Notes: a model not told the origin generated them from the letters alone. Shown: positions 6,957-13,966, counted from the stretch's first letter. The stretch: 13,966 nucleotides of DNA from Collinsella sp. (GCA_022728415.1 JAIJJM010000019.1:1-13966); one strand, 5' to 3'. Numbers and translations: made by a program.

Positions 6957-7787
6957 TTACTTCTTACGGCGACGAATGATGTGCTGGTTCGAGACCTTCT
7001 TCTTCTTGCGCGTACGAAGGCCCTTCGTCGGCTTACCCCAGGGGGTAACAGAGGGACGACCAGAGGTGTGGTTCTTGCCCTCGCCACCGCCGTGCGGGTG
7101 GTCGACAGGGTTCATGACGGTACCGCGGACGGTCGGGCGCACGTTCATGTGACGCTTACGGCCGGCCTTGCCGATGACGATGTTGGCGTGATCGGCGTTG
7201 CCGACCTCACCGACGGTGGCGCGGCAGGTAACGAGGATGCGGCGCATCTCGGAGGAAGGCATACGGACGATAGCGTACTTGCCCTCCTTACCCATCAGCT
7301 GGCAGGAGTTACCGGCGGAACGGGCGATAGCAGCGCCCTTGCCCGGCTGGAACTCGACGGCGTGGATGAGCGTACCGACGGGGATGTCGGCGAGGGGCAG
7401 AGCGTTGCCCGGCTTGATGTCGGCGTCAGAACCGGACATGACGGTCTGACCGACCTCGAGGCCCTTGGGGGCCAGGATGTAGCGCTTCTCACCGTCAGCG
7501 TAATGCAGCAGAGCGATGCGAGCGGAACGGTTCGGATCGTACTCGATCGTGGCAACCTTGGCGGGCACGCCGTCCTTGTTGCGCTTGAAGTCGATCACGC
7601 GGTAACGACGCTTCACGCCGCCGCCCTGGTGGCGGGTGGTGATGCGGCCGTTGTTGTTACGACCGGCCTTCTTGGGCAGGGGCTCGAGAAGAGACTTCTC
7701 GGGCTTGGTGCAGGTGATCTCGGAGAAATCGGAGATCGTCTGCCAACGCCTACCAGCGGAGGTCGGCTTAAGGTGCTTTACAGCCAT
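6957..7787 (-). CDS. rplB: 50S ribosomal protein L2 (uL2)
   Basis: A 276-residue protein, essential for subunit association and the peptidyl-transferase region. The start is placed at ATG 7787 ([15 protein letters not shown]), where AAAGGGA precedes it. An open frame continues 25 codons further up, but this is not conserved sequence and belongs to the leader. The [12 protein letters not shown] motif near residue 230 contains the conserved histidine close to the catalytic centre, and the C-terminus is highly basic. It is separated from rplW by a structured gap of 179 bp, unusual for this gene pair. Confidence 0.97.
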   Translation of the reverse strand: MAVKHLKPTSAGRRWQTISDFSEITCTKPEKSLLEPLPKKAGRNNNGRITTRHQGGGVKRRYRVIDFKRNKDGVPAKVATIEYDPNRSARIALLHYADGEKRYILAPKGLEVGQTVMSGSDADIKPGNALPLADIPVGTLIHAVEFQPGKGAAIARSAGNSCQLMGKEGKYAIVRMPSSEMRRILVTCRATVGEVGNADHANIVIGKAGRKRHMNVRPTVRGTVMNPVDHPHGGGEGKNHTSGRPSVTPWGKPTKGLRTRKKKKVSNQHIIRRRKK

Positions 7788-7817
7788 TACAATCCCTTTC
7801 AATAGGAATCCGTTAGC

Positions 7818-7949
7818 CATCGCAGACAGGGATTCGAGGTTCTGCCTCGGGTGCGATGACACCGGACTTATACACGGTTCCGGGCGTGTCCATTTTATGC
7901 GCCCAAAACCTTGAGCTCCCGCCTCCCCTAGTTGGGAGGCATGAGCTCA
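7818..7949 (-). promoter_or_regulatory. Three predicted hairpins in the rplW-rplB gap
   Basis: (a) CATCGCA (7818-7824) pairs with TGCGATG (7852-7858) around an inner stem CGAGG (7835-7839) with CCTCG (7845-7849). (b) GGGCG (7882-7886) pairs with CGCCC (7900-7904). (c) GCCTCCC (7921-7927) pairs with GGGAGGC (7934-7940), with an outer stem GAGCTC (7913-7918 and 7943-7948). Structure (c) is followed on the minus strand, after a few bases, by TTTT, so it could act as a partial attenuator. No ORF or strong promoter is visible. Position inside the operon suggests RNA-level regulation (inference). Confidence 0.55.
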
Positions 7950-7966
7950 CTCAACAGCAGCGAGTC

Positions 7967-8254
7967 TTAGGCCTGGTTGCCAAAGACCTCGATGGTGTCG
8001 CCCTCGGCCAGCGTGACGATGGCCTTCTTCCAAGAACGGGTCTTGCCGGCGACATAGCGCACGCGCTTGGTCTTGGGCTTGACCGTCAGGGTGTTCACGC
8101 GAACGACCTTGACGCCGAAGATCTCCTCGACAGCGTCCTTGATCTGATACTTGTTAGCATCCTTGGCGACCTCGAACGTGTACTTGTTCTGCTCCATGCC
8201 GGAGAAGGAACGCTCGGACACGATCGGACGGATGATGATCTCGTGGGCGGTCAT
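7967..8254 (-). CDS. rplW: 50S ribosomal protein L23 (uL23)
   Basis: A 95-residue exit-site protein that docks trigger factor and SRP. IIIRPIVSERSF near the N-terminus and NKYTFEVAKDANKYQIKDAVEEIFGVKV are typical. ATG at 8254 follows the rplD TAA without any gap, with GGGGAGG upstream inside rplD, so the two are translationally coupled. Confidence 0.97.
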   Translation of the reverse strand: MTAHEIIIRPIVSERSFSGMEQNKYTFEVAKDANKYQIKDAVEEIFGVKVVRVNTLTVKPKTKRVRYVAGKTRSWKKAIVTLAEGDTIEVFGNQA

Positions 8255-8881
8255 TTATGCAAGCACCTCCCCGAAGTGAGCGGCGATATCGGCGGGCATC
8301 AGCACGGCGTTGTTGTTGACGAGATCGTAGGTGTTGGCCTCGTCGGCAGTGATGATGAACGTCTTGGGAATGTTGCGGAACGACAGGTAGGCGTTGACGT
8401 CCTCATCGCGAACGATGACGGTCAGACGCTTGCCCTCAAGGCCGAGAGCCTTGAGCATGGCGACGGCAGCCTTGGTGGAAGGCTTCTCGAAGCCGTAGTC
8501 GTCGACGAGCACGAGCTCGCCATCGGCCAGCTTGGCGGACAGCGCGGAGCGCATAGCCAGCTTGACCTCCTTGTTGTTCATACGCTTAGCGTAGGAACGG
8601 GGCTTGGGGGCGAAGACAACGCCACCGTGACGCCACTGAGCAGCACGGATGGAACCCTGGCGGGCACGACCGGTGCCCTTCTGACGCCAAGGCTTCTTGC
8701 CGCCACCGGAAACCTCAGAGCGGCCCTTAGCGGACTGGGTGCCCTGACGCCAAGAGGCCATCTGGCACTTGACGATGTGGTGCATAACGTGGATGTTCGG
8801 CTCGATGCCGTACACCTCAGCGGCGAGCTCGGTCTCGGCGACCTTCTTGCCCTCGCTGTTCTTTACTTCAAACTTTGCCAT
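8255..8881 (-). CDS. rplD: 50S ribosomal protein L4 (uL4)
   Basis: A 208-residue exit-tunnel protein. The long tunnel loop is recognisable as KKPWRQKGTGRARQGSIRAA at about residues 62-81, followed by GGVVFAPKPRSY. In E. coli L4 represses its own S10 operon through the leader RNA and ribosomal contacts. Whether that applies here is unknown, but it makes the rplC leader hairpin interesting. ATG at 8881, AAGGAGA upstream, 46 bp after rplC. Confidence 0.98.
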   Translation of the reverse strand: MAKFEVKNSEGKKVAETELAAEVYGIEPNIHVMHHIVKCQMASWRQGTQSAKGRSEVSGGGKKPWRQKGTGRARQGSIRAAQWRHGGVVFAPKPRSYAKRMNNKEVKLAMRSALSAKLADGELVLVDDYGFEKPSTKAAVAMLKALGLEGKRLTVIVRDEDVNAYLSFRNIPKTFIITADEANTYDLVNNNAVLMPADIAAHFGEVLA

Positions 8882-8927
8882 TTAAGTGTTCTCCTTGGTA
8901 TGACGCTGGGCTAAATGGGCTGGGCCC

Positions 8928-9548
8928 TTAGGCCATACGGATGGCGACGAGACCATTCTTGGCACCCGGGACAGCGCCCTTGACCAAGATGAGGTTCTGC
9001 TCGGCATCGATGCGGACAACGGAAAGGTTCTTGACGGTAACGCGCTCGTTACCCATGTGACCGGCCATCTTGACGCCCTTGAGGACGCGCGCAGGATAGG
9101 CGCACTGACCGATAGAACCGGGGTGACGCTGGAAGTGAGAACCATGCGTCATAGGACCGCGGCGCTGACCCCAGCGCTTGATGCGACCCTGGAAGCCCTT
9201 ACCCTTGGAGGTACCGATGACGTCGACCTTCTCGACATCAGCGAAATCAGCGACGGTGACGACCTCGCCGACCTTGTGCTCCTCGCCGTTCTCGACGCGG
9301 ACCTCACGAAGGAAGCGGACAGGCTCGACGCCGGCCTTGGCGAAGTGACCAGCCATGGGCTTGTTCACGTTCTTGGCCTTGATGTCGCCGAAACCGATCT
9401 GGACGGCGTCATAGCCGTCGGTTGCCTGAGTTTTAACCTGCGAGACAGCGCAGGGGCCAGCCTGGATGACCGTGACGGGAACGACGTTGTCGTCCTCGTC
9501 CCAAACCTGGGTCATGCCAATCTTGCGGCCGAGAATCATGCTGATCAA
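8928..9548 (-). CDS. rplC: 50S ribosomal protein L3 (uL3), first gene of the operon
   Basis: A 206-residue protein that starts 50S assembly. [21 protein letters not shown] at the start and [21 protein letters not shown] in the central loop are diagnostic, as is the length. The start is uncertain: TTG at 9548 (GGGA seven bases upstream) or ATG at 9539, which has no clear ribosome binding site. I prefer the TTG with low certainty; the difference is three residues. In most bacteria rpsJ lies directly upstream; here a 449-bp non-coding gap precedes rplC. Confidence 0.96.
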   Translation of the reverse strand: MISMILGRKIGMTQVWDEDDNVVPVTVIQAGPCAVSQVKTQATDGYDAVQIGFGDIKAKNVNKPMAGHFAKAGVEPVRFLREVRVENGEEHKVGEVVTVADFADVEKVDVIGTSKGKGFQGRIKRWGQRRGPMTHGSHFQRHPGSIGQCAYPARVLKGVKMAGHMGNERVTVKNLSVVRIDAEQNLILVKGAVPGAKNGLVAIRMA

Positions 9549-9568
9549 GATATGATCCCAACTCTCGC

Positions 9569-9620
9569 GTGGTCTTGGGACAATGCGTACACCACCGAGC
9601 GTACGCCCCTAGAGGACCAC
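9569..9620 (-). promoter_or_regulatory. Predicted two-tier hairpin in the rplC leader
   Basis: On the minus strand GTGGTC (9620-9615) pairs with GACCAC (9574-9569). Inside, GCGTAC (9606-9601) pairs with GTACGC (9590-9585) around a 10-base loop, and GGG/CCC can add to the stem. It ends 20 bases before the rplC start codon. A TATACT lies further upstream on the minus strand at about 9730-9735, without a convincing -35 box. This position suits an autoregulatory leader (inference). Confidence 0.5.
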
Positions 9621-9800
9621 TACTTACACGACGTGCTCCCCAGCCTTGTATTGCGCCCGGACTACCTGACAACCCTATTAAGCAGGCATTTTGTCCAGCC
9701 AGAATACTCCCCTGGTTTCACACAGCTGTTTAGTATACACGGCTGCGGGCGTATCCATCGAGATTCATATTTCACTCACATTGTTTACGCAGGTAAAGTG

Positions 9801-9968
9801 CGTGGACGTCGCCTGGGCCTGGCAGAGGGGCGGCGAAATATATTAAGCTTGCTGCTCTACAGTCCTGCGCAAGACGGAAAGCACATTAAGTGCTTTCCTT
9901 TGCGTGCGGAACTCGCGACAAACTTAATATATTTCGCCGCCCCTCTGCCAGGCTCGGGAGACGACACG
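9801..9968. repeat. Long palindromic element with perfect 31-bp arms
   Basis: The left arm 9817-9847 and the right arm 9923-9953 are perfect inverted copies over 31 bp, beginning GCCTGGCAGAGGGGCGGCG and ending AAATATATTAAG. Pairing continues outward with wobbles and bulges (9812-9816 with 9954-9958, 9807-9810 with 9960-9963, CGTG 9801-9804 with CACG 9965-9968). It also continues inward: 9849-9851 with 9919-9921, CGCAA 9868-9872 with TTGCG 9900-9904, and GGAAAGCAC 9876-9884 with GTGCTTTCC 9890-9898. Nearly the whole 168 bp folds into one rod. No coding frame or target-site duplication is evident. It separates the ribosomal operon from the histidine-phosphatase gene. Confidence 0.9.
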
Positions 9969-9997
9969 TTGATGTCTGCTTAACTCTGCTCGCTCAG

Positions 9998-10624
9998 CTA
10001 ATTACTTTGCTGGGGGTCCACTATTTGCTGGAGGGTGAACTTGCATTGCATTGGCTCGCCTTCTGCTTGTGGCGCTGACTCTTCGAAATCGAAAATCATG
10101 ATGGCGCAGTTAGGAAGCTTTGTTGGGAGCTCGAAGCCCTCTGGGGCTGCAGCCTTGATGAATTGGCGGCTGGCGCTGCCGTGGCTTACTGCTAGGAGGG
10201 TTTCGGTGTCCTTAGCGCTCATGAGATTGGTGAGGGTGGCCACCATGCGCTCTTGTAGCGCATGGCTTCCTTCTCCTCCGAATGGGACCAAATCCTCGCC
10301 GGGGTCCCAGACATCGGTGGGCAGGGCGTCGTGGGGGCCTTCTTCGAAAGTGCCATAGCAGCGCTCGATGATGCCTTCGCAGGGCTCGACTGCTGCGTCC
10401 GGGCCGAGGAGCTCGCATGCGACGAGCCGAGCCGTGTCCACGGCTCGGCCTAGAGGCGATGAGACCACCTTGTCGGGGACGACGCCGTGGGCTTTGAGCC
10501 ATGCAGCTGCCGCCCGCGCCTGCTGGCGGCCCAGGTCGGTCAGCGGTGAATCGCAGCGACCCTGGACCAGCTTTTTTACGTTGAATTCTGTCTGACCGTG
10601 GCGGAGTAGATATAGACGTTTCAT
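9998..10624 (-). CDS. Histidine phosphatase family protein (phosphoglycerate-mutase-like)
   Basis: A 208-residue protein with the branch-1 histidine phosphatase fold. LLRHGQTEFN at 6-15 carries the phospho-accepting H9. R60 lies in SSPLGRAVDTA, E87 in the IERCYG segment, and the second catalytic histidine H148 in SHGSASRQF. It should transfer or remove phosphate from a small metabolite. Members include cofactor-dependent phosphoglycerate mutases and cobalamin or sugar phosphatases, and the substrate is not evident here. The ATG at 10624 follows AAGGGGAG. It lies 39 bp after the cation transporter and is probably co-transcribed with it. Confidence 0.92.
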   Translation of the reverse strand: MKRLYLLRHGQTEFNVKKLVQGRCDSPLTDLGRQQARAAAAWLKAHGVVPDKVVSSPLGRAVDTARLVACELLGPDAAVEPCEGIIERCYGTFEEGPHDALPTDVWDPGEDLVPFGGEGSHALQERMVATLTNLMSAKDTETLLAVSHGSASRQFIKAAAPEGFELPTKLPNCAIMIFDFEESAPQAEGEPMQCKFTLQQIVDPQQSN

Positions 10625-10663
10625 GCTCTCCCCTTCTGTATAACTTGCTGTACCGGCGCAGCC

Positions 10664-11824
10664 CTACTCGTGGGTATGGCCTACGTAGTCTTCGTCGATC
10701 GTGATCTTGGCAATTGACTTGGGATATTCGGATTCGACACGTTTCGCCAACGCGCGCTTTAGATCCTCGGCGCTCATCGCCAAATCCGAGGGTCGAACGC
10801 AGTCAAAAATCACATTGGTGTGCGTAGGGCCCGGCACGCAACGCAAATCGTGAATCGAAAGGCGGCCATCGATCTGTTGAGCCATTGCGTTGATGCGCAG
10901 GCGCATGCTCGCCACCTCTGGATCGTCGGTCACGATGGGATCGTAATGGAGCGTGACGATCATGCCATCTTCGTCCCTAAATGCCTTTTCAATGTTGTCA
11001 AGCGTGTCATGGCTATCCAGCGGGCTGGTCTCGGCTGCCATTTCGGCGTGAGCGCTTGCGAACTTCCTGCCCGGGCCGTAGTCGTGAACCATCAAATCGT
11101 GAACGCCCAAAACGCCGGGGTAGCTCATGATCTTGTCTCGAATGTGCTTGACCAGCTTAGGATCGGGCGCCTGGCCCAAAAGCGGGCTCACCGTATCCTG
11201 GATGAGTTCAAAACCGCTCCAGCCAATATAGGCGCCAACGGCAAGTCCAACCCAAGCGTCAAGATTGACATGCACCATCTGGGAAACAATCGCGCACGCC
11301 AGCACAGCACCCGTGGCAAGGACATCATTCTTGGAATCCTGCGCGGTCGCATGCATCGTCTCGGACTCAATGCGATCGCCGAGCTTTTGGTTGAGGGCCG
11401 CCATCCACAGCTTAACGACCATCGAAAGCGAAAGGACCGCCACCAGGGCAAGCGAGAAATCGACAGGCTCGGGGTGGATGACGCGCTCAACCGAGGACTT
11501 GATAAGCTCAAGGCCGATCAGCAGCACGAGCGCCGCCACGACCAGACCCGAGAGACACTCGTAGCGACCATGTCCGTATGGATGTTCGGGGTCTGCCGGC
11601 TTGCTCGCCAGCTTAAAGCCAAGCACGCTCACGATGTTTGAGCTTGCGTCGGACAGGTTGTTCATGGCGTCCGCCACAATCGAAACCGATCCCGACAGCA
11701 CGCCAATTGCACCCTTCGCAGCGCATAGCGCCACATTGGCGAGAATACACACCACGCCCGTCAACGTGCCCACGCGCGCACGGTCGCCCTGTGCACGGCG
11801 AATGATCCACTCGACCATCTTCAT
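10664..11824 (-). CDS. Cation diffusion facilitator (CDF) family metal exporter
   Basis: A 386-residue membrane protein expected to export a divalent metal ion in exchange for protons. About six membrane helices lie between residues 20 and 215. TM2 carries DAMNNLSD (D52, N56) and TM5 carries the DSKND segment (D163, D167), in place of the DxxxD/HxxxD set of zinc transporters. This Asn/Asp-rich set resembles manganese-type CDFs (inference). A histidine-rich cytoplasmic loop (HPYGHGRYE, 81-89) is typical. After the usual cytoplasmic domain, about 70 further residues form a second small domain. Start ATG 11824 (or ATG 11818), with a GGGGG run just upstream. Confidence 0.93.
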   Translation of the reverse strand: MKMVEWIIRRAQGDRARVGTLTGVVCILANVALCAAKGAIGVLSGSVSIVADAMNNLSDASSNIVSVLGFKLASKPADPEHPYGHGRYECLSGLVVAALVLLIGLELIKSSVERVIHPEPVDFSLALVAVLSLSMVVKLWMAALNQKLGDRIESETMHATAQDSKNDVLATGAVLACAIVSQMVHVNLDAWVGLAVGAYIGWSGFELIQDTVSPLLGQAPDPKLVKHIRDKIMSYPGVLGVHDLMVHDYGPGRKFASAHAEMAAETSPLDSHDTLDNIEKAFRDEDGMIVTLHYDPIVTDDPEVASMRLRINAMAQQIDGRLSIHDLRCVPGPTHTNVIFDCVRPSDLAMSAEDLKRALAKRVESEYPKSIAKITIDEDYVGHTHE

Positions 11825-11897
11825 CAGCCCCCACGGTGCTACCTATATATCTATTGCTCAAACGGATTGTAGTGTAGCCACTTTGTCCTCCAGATAC

Positions 11898-11928
11898 AAA
11901 AAGGCCGCAACCCACACGGGCCACGGTC
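11898..11928 (-). terminator. Possible intrinsic terminator after the PTS permease
   Basis: On the minus strand GACCG and CGGCC flank CCC-GTGT-GGG and are followed by TTTTT (plus-strand 11898-11902). The outer stem has one mismatch, so the structure is only moderately stable. It lies about 70 bp past the permease stop codon and just upstream of the CDF gene. Confidence 0.4.
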
Positions 11929-11938
11929 ATAGAAGCGA

Positions 11939-11969
11939 ATGTGACAAAGGGACAGTCCCTTTGTCACAT
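11939..11969. repeat. 31-bp perfect palindrome (GTGACAAAGGGAC type)
   Basis: ATGTGACAAAGGGAC (11939-11953) and GTCCCTTTGTCACAT (11955-11969) are perfect inverse copies around a single base. It lies 26 bp past the PTS permease stop codon. A degraded copy of the same 31-bp length occurs at 13210-13240. I remember similar palindromes between genes in gut Actinobacteria, but cannot check this. Confidence 0.85.
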
Positions 11970-11994
11970 CGGCTGGCTACGCGCCCGCCTTCGC

Positions 11995-13194
11995 CTATCC
12001 GTTTATCGCAACGAGGTCATCGGCCTCATCTTGCACAGCAGTCGGCTCTTGCGCCGGCGCAATACCAAAGCAGTAGCTCAGTGCCGCAGACACCGCAAAT
12101 GCCACACCGCCGGCAGCACAGCACCACAGCAGGTTCGAGATGCCGCCCGTGGCAAAGCCAATGACCATGAGGACATTCGTCATGCCGATGGTATAGGCCG
12201 TAACGTGGCCAACGGCCGCAACAAGGCCTCCAATGGCACCACCGATGGCCATGCACGTCAGGCACCTACCGTATTTGAAGCCGCAGCCGTACAGCGCCGG
12301 CTCGCTTACGCCACCAAGTACGCCCGAGATCGAGTAGCCGAGCATAAGCGCTTTTTCGTCCCTATCCGTCACGCGAAGCGATGCGCCAAAGGGCATGCCC
12401 CAGACAGCAAACGTCGCCATCGTCGCGGCGATAAGGATGCACGAATCCGTTCCCACGCTCATAAACTGCGCGTAGGCGAGCGATAGAACAACGTTGCTGA
12501 CGCCCGCGATCTTTAGGAACTCCCAGCCCGCGGCGAGCCCCATGAGCGTGAGCAGCGACACGATGCCACCGGAATTGCCAAGCGTAAACATAAGCCGGCC
12601 CAACAGCATGCCCAGATAGCTGCCCGCCGGCGCCGTAATGCACAGCGAAATCGGAACCATGACAAGCATGGTCGCAAACGGAACAAACGAAAACGCCACG
12701 GCCTTGGGGATAACGCGCTGAAAGAGACACTCCACTCGCCATAGCACGGGCACCGAGATGAGAACCGGAATAACGGTCGTCGTGTAATCGTTGACCGGTG
12801 CGGGGAGCAGCCCGTACACGGAAGTCATCGATGCTCCCGTTGTCGATACAGCATCGACAAGCTTGAGCAAATCGGGCGCAATGAGGACGCCGCCCAGCAT
12901 CATGCCCAGCTGCTCCGAGCACCCGAGCTGGCGGGCGGCAGCCCAACCAAGATAGATGGGAAGAAAGTAGTAACCGGCGTTATAGAGCCAGCTGTAGAAC
13001 AGCCGATAGATTTCGGAATCGGCAGGCCATAGGCCCAGCATGCCTTCGCCCATTATGACGGCCACGGTACGAAACAGCGCCGCGCAGACAATAAACGGCA
13101 ATGCCGACATCATGCTTTTGGACAGATAGTCCACCACGGCCATGGCGTTTGATGAAACTGTCGTCGTAAACGAGGTTTTAGAAACTTGTGACAT
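11995..13194 (-). CDS. Solitary PTS EIIC-like sugar permease (glucose/beta-glucoside type)
   Basis: A 399-residue, strongly hydrophobic protein with about ten membrane segments, matching the EIIC part (PF02378) of glucose/beta-glucoside permeases. The ISGVLGGVSEPALYG segment at 289-303 corresponds to the conserved GITEPAIYGV loop. An EIIC conserved segment is also seen around VNDYTTTVIPVLISVPV (134-150). There is no EIIB or EIIA domain: the protein ends shortly after the last helix with a short acidic tail. It must therefore rely on EIIA/EIIB encoded elsewhere, or work without them. The start is set at ATG 13194 (GGGAAAG upstream). An alternative ATG at 13218 lies inside the 31-bp repeat, with AAGGGG upstream. 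It is 40 bp after accA. The sugar is unknown. Confidence 0.85.
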   Translation of the reverse strand: MSQVSKTSFTTTVSSNAMAVVDYLSKSMMSALPFIVCAALFRTVAVIMGEGMLGLWPADSEIYRLFYSWLYNAGYYFLPIYLGWAAARQLGCSEQLGMMLGGVLIAPDLLKLVDAVSTTGASMTSVYGLLPAPVNDYTTTVIPVLISVPVLWRVECLFQRVIPKAVAFSFVPFATMLVMVPISLCITAPAGSYLGMLLGRLMFTLGNSGGIVSLLTLMGLAAGWEFLKIAGVSNVVLSLAYAQFMSVGTDSCILIAATMATFAVWGMPFGASLRVTDRDEKALMLGYSISGVLGGVSEPALYGCGFKYGRCLTCMAIGGAIGGLVAAVGHVTAYTIGMTNVLMVIGFATGGISNLLWCCAAGGVAFAVSAALSYCFGIAPAQEPTAVQDEADDLVAING

Positions 13195-13209
13195 GGAGCA
13201 TCTTTCCCA

Positions 13210-13240
13210 ATGTGACATGCGGGCTGCCCCTTTGTCACAT
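13210..13240. repeat. Degraded copy of the 31-bp palindrome, overlapping the accA stop
   Basis: ATGTGACA (13210-13217) pairs with TGTCACAT (13233-13240). The middle has drifted from the perfect copy at 11939-11969, but the total length, 31 bp, is identical and CCCTTTGTCACAT is conserved. The element supplies the last codon and the TGA stop of accA, and lies just before the permease start. Confidence 0.75.
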
Positions 13241-13966
13241 CGTGTGGTAGTGACCGATTGCACGGTACTTTTCGTAGCGGAGGTTGGTGAGGGTCGCGTC
13301 GTCGAGTCGCCCGAGCGCATCGAAGGCCGTAAATGCCGAGGACATGACGGCACCGGCAATCTCTTCGTGAGTTAGGCCCCTATCGTCAATAATGCCGTCG
13401 ATGATGCCGAGCGCCAACAGATCGGGAGCCGTGAGCTTCAGCGCCTCGGCGGCCTCATCCGCGCGCTCCGTATCCTTCCACAGGATCGACGCACAGGCCT
13501 CGGGGCTCACGACCGAATAGGCCGAGCTCGAGAGCATCAGGATGCGGTCGGCCACGGACAGCGCCAGCGCGCCACCGGAGCCGCCCTCGCCTGTCACCAC
13601 CGAGACAATCGGCGTCTTAAGGCCGCTCATCTCCATGAGGTTCTGGGCAATCGCCTCGCCCTGGCCGCGCTCCTCGGCACCGATGCCGCAAAACGCGCCC
13701 GAAGTATCGACCAGGCACAGAACCGGTCGACCAAACTTTTCGGCCTGGCGCATCAGGCGACGCGCTTTGCGGTAGCCCTCGGGATGCGCCATGCCAAAGT
13801 TGCGGCGCATACGCTCTTTGGTCGTGGTGCCGCGCTCGATGGCGATGACCGTTACGGGGCGTCCGTCTTTCCAACCAATGCCACCCACCACGGCGGCGTC
13901 GTCGCCAAAGTAACGGTCCCCATGGAGTTCCATGAAATCGTCAAATACCGCGTTTATATAATCGCT
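13235..13966 (-). CDS. accA: Acetyl-CoA carboxylase carboxyltransferase alpha subunit (5' end outside window)
   Basis: About 243 residues of AccA, which with AccD transfers the carboxyl group from carboxybiotin to acetyl-CoA to make malonyl-CoA for fatty acid synthesis. The frame stays open to the window edge, with SDYINAVFDDF preceding ELHGDR exactly as in the family, so the internal ATG at 13933 is not the start. TTTKERMRRNFGMAHPEGYR and VVTGEGGSGGALAL are diagnostic oxyanion-hole and CoA-binding regions. The stop codon lies inside a 31-bp repeat. A fusion with accD further upstream cannot be excluded. Confidence 0.95.
   Translation of the reverse strand, partial: SDYINAVFDDFMELHGDRYFGDDAAVVGGIGWKDGRPVTVIAIERGTTTKERMRRNFGMAHPEGYRKARRLMRQAEKFGRPVLCLVDTSGAFCGIGAEERGQGEAIAQNLMEMSGLKTPIVSVVTGEGGSGGALALSVADRILMLSSSAYSVVSPEACASILWKDTERADEAAEALKLTAPDLLALGIIDGIIDDRGLTHEEIAGAVMSSAFTAFDALGRLDDATLTNLRYEKYRAIGHYHTM

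Noticed and set aside
7818..7858. tRNA-like T-arm (TCGAATCC) on the minus strand
   Set aside because: The flanking bases do not form the T-stem or a cloverleaf; the pairing seen is a simple nested hairpin.
9549..9800. Missing rpsJ gene hidden or decayed in the gap
   Set aside because: No frame in this gap resembles S10 on either strand; I see only the leader hairpin and a possible -10 box.
9801..9968. Insertion sequence
   Set aside because: There is no transposase frame within the palindrome and no clear target-site duplication, so at most it is a non-autonomous element.

Overview
The window is GC-rich bacterial chromosome dominated by a ribosomal-protein operon of the S10/spc type on the minus strand. 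Gene content and protein style (zinc-ribbon L24, GTG/TTG starts, tight translational coupling) fit an actinobacterium. The dispersed intergenic hairpins with a GGGACAG core remind me of Coriobacteriia such as Collinsella. That placement is from memory and moderate; no search was possible.

Layout, left to right. (1) 1-1135, plus strand: the C-terminal end of a peptidase-U32-family protein with a cysteine cluster, then a short RluA-type pseudouridine synthase. (2) 1136-1580: a non-coding convergent gap holding a striking array of six 16-bp motifs in alternating orientation, a strong bidirectional terminator and a small hairpin. (3) 1581-3410, minus: a two-gene unit, a Gfo/Idh/MocA oxidoreductase followed after 3 bp by a DeoR-family repressor. 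Upstream (3411-3698) is an AT-rich region with repeated ACGC motifs, a plausible operator, and two copies of a GTCCCC repeat. (4) 3699-9548, minus: rplC-rplD-rplW-rplB-rpsS-rplV-rpsC-rplP-rpmC-rpsQ-rplN-rplX, closed by a strong terminator. rpsJ is not at the head, and the usual spc genes after rplX (rplE and onward) are absent. Two internal gaps (rplW-rplB and rpsQ-rplN) carry predicted RNA hairpins. (5) 9549-9997: a 449-bp gap with a probable rplC leader hairpin and a roughly 168-bp palindromic element with perfect 31-bp arms. (6) 9998-11824, minus: a histidine-phosphatase-family protein and a cation diffusion facilitator. (7) 11825-13966, minus: a solitary PTS EIIC-like permease and the 3' part of accA, each followed by a copy of a 31-bp palindrome.

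Together: translation machinery and its autoregulation in the centre, a probable sugar-phosphate-responsive repressor/oxidoreductase unit on the left, and fatty-acid synthesis, sugar transport and metal export genes on the right. The least explained material lies in the non-coding gaps: the alternating 16-bp array at 1225-1442, the long palindrome at 9801-9968, and the structured gaps inside the ribosomal operon.
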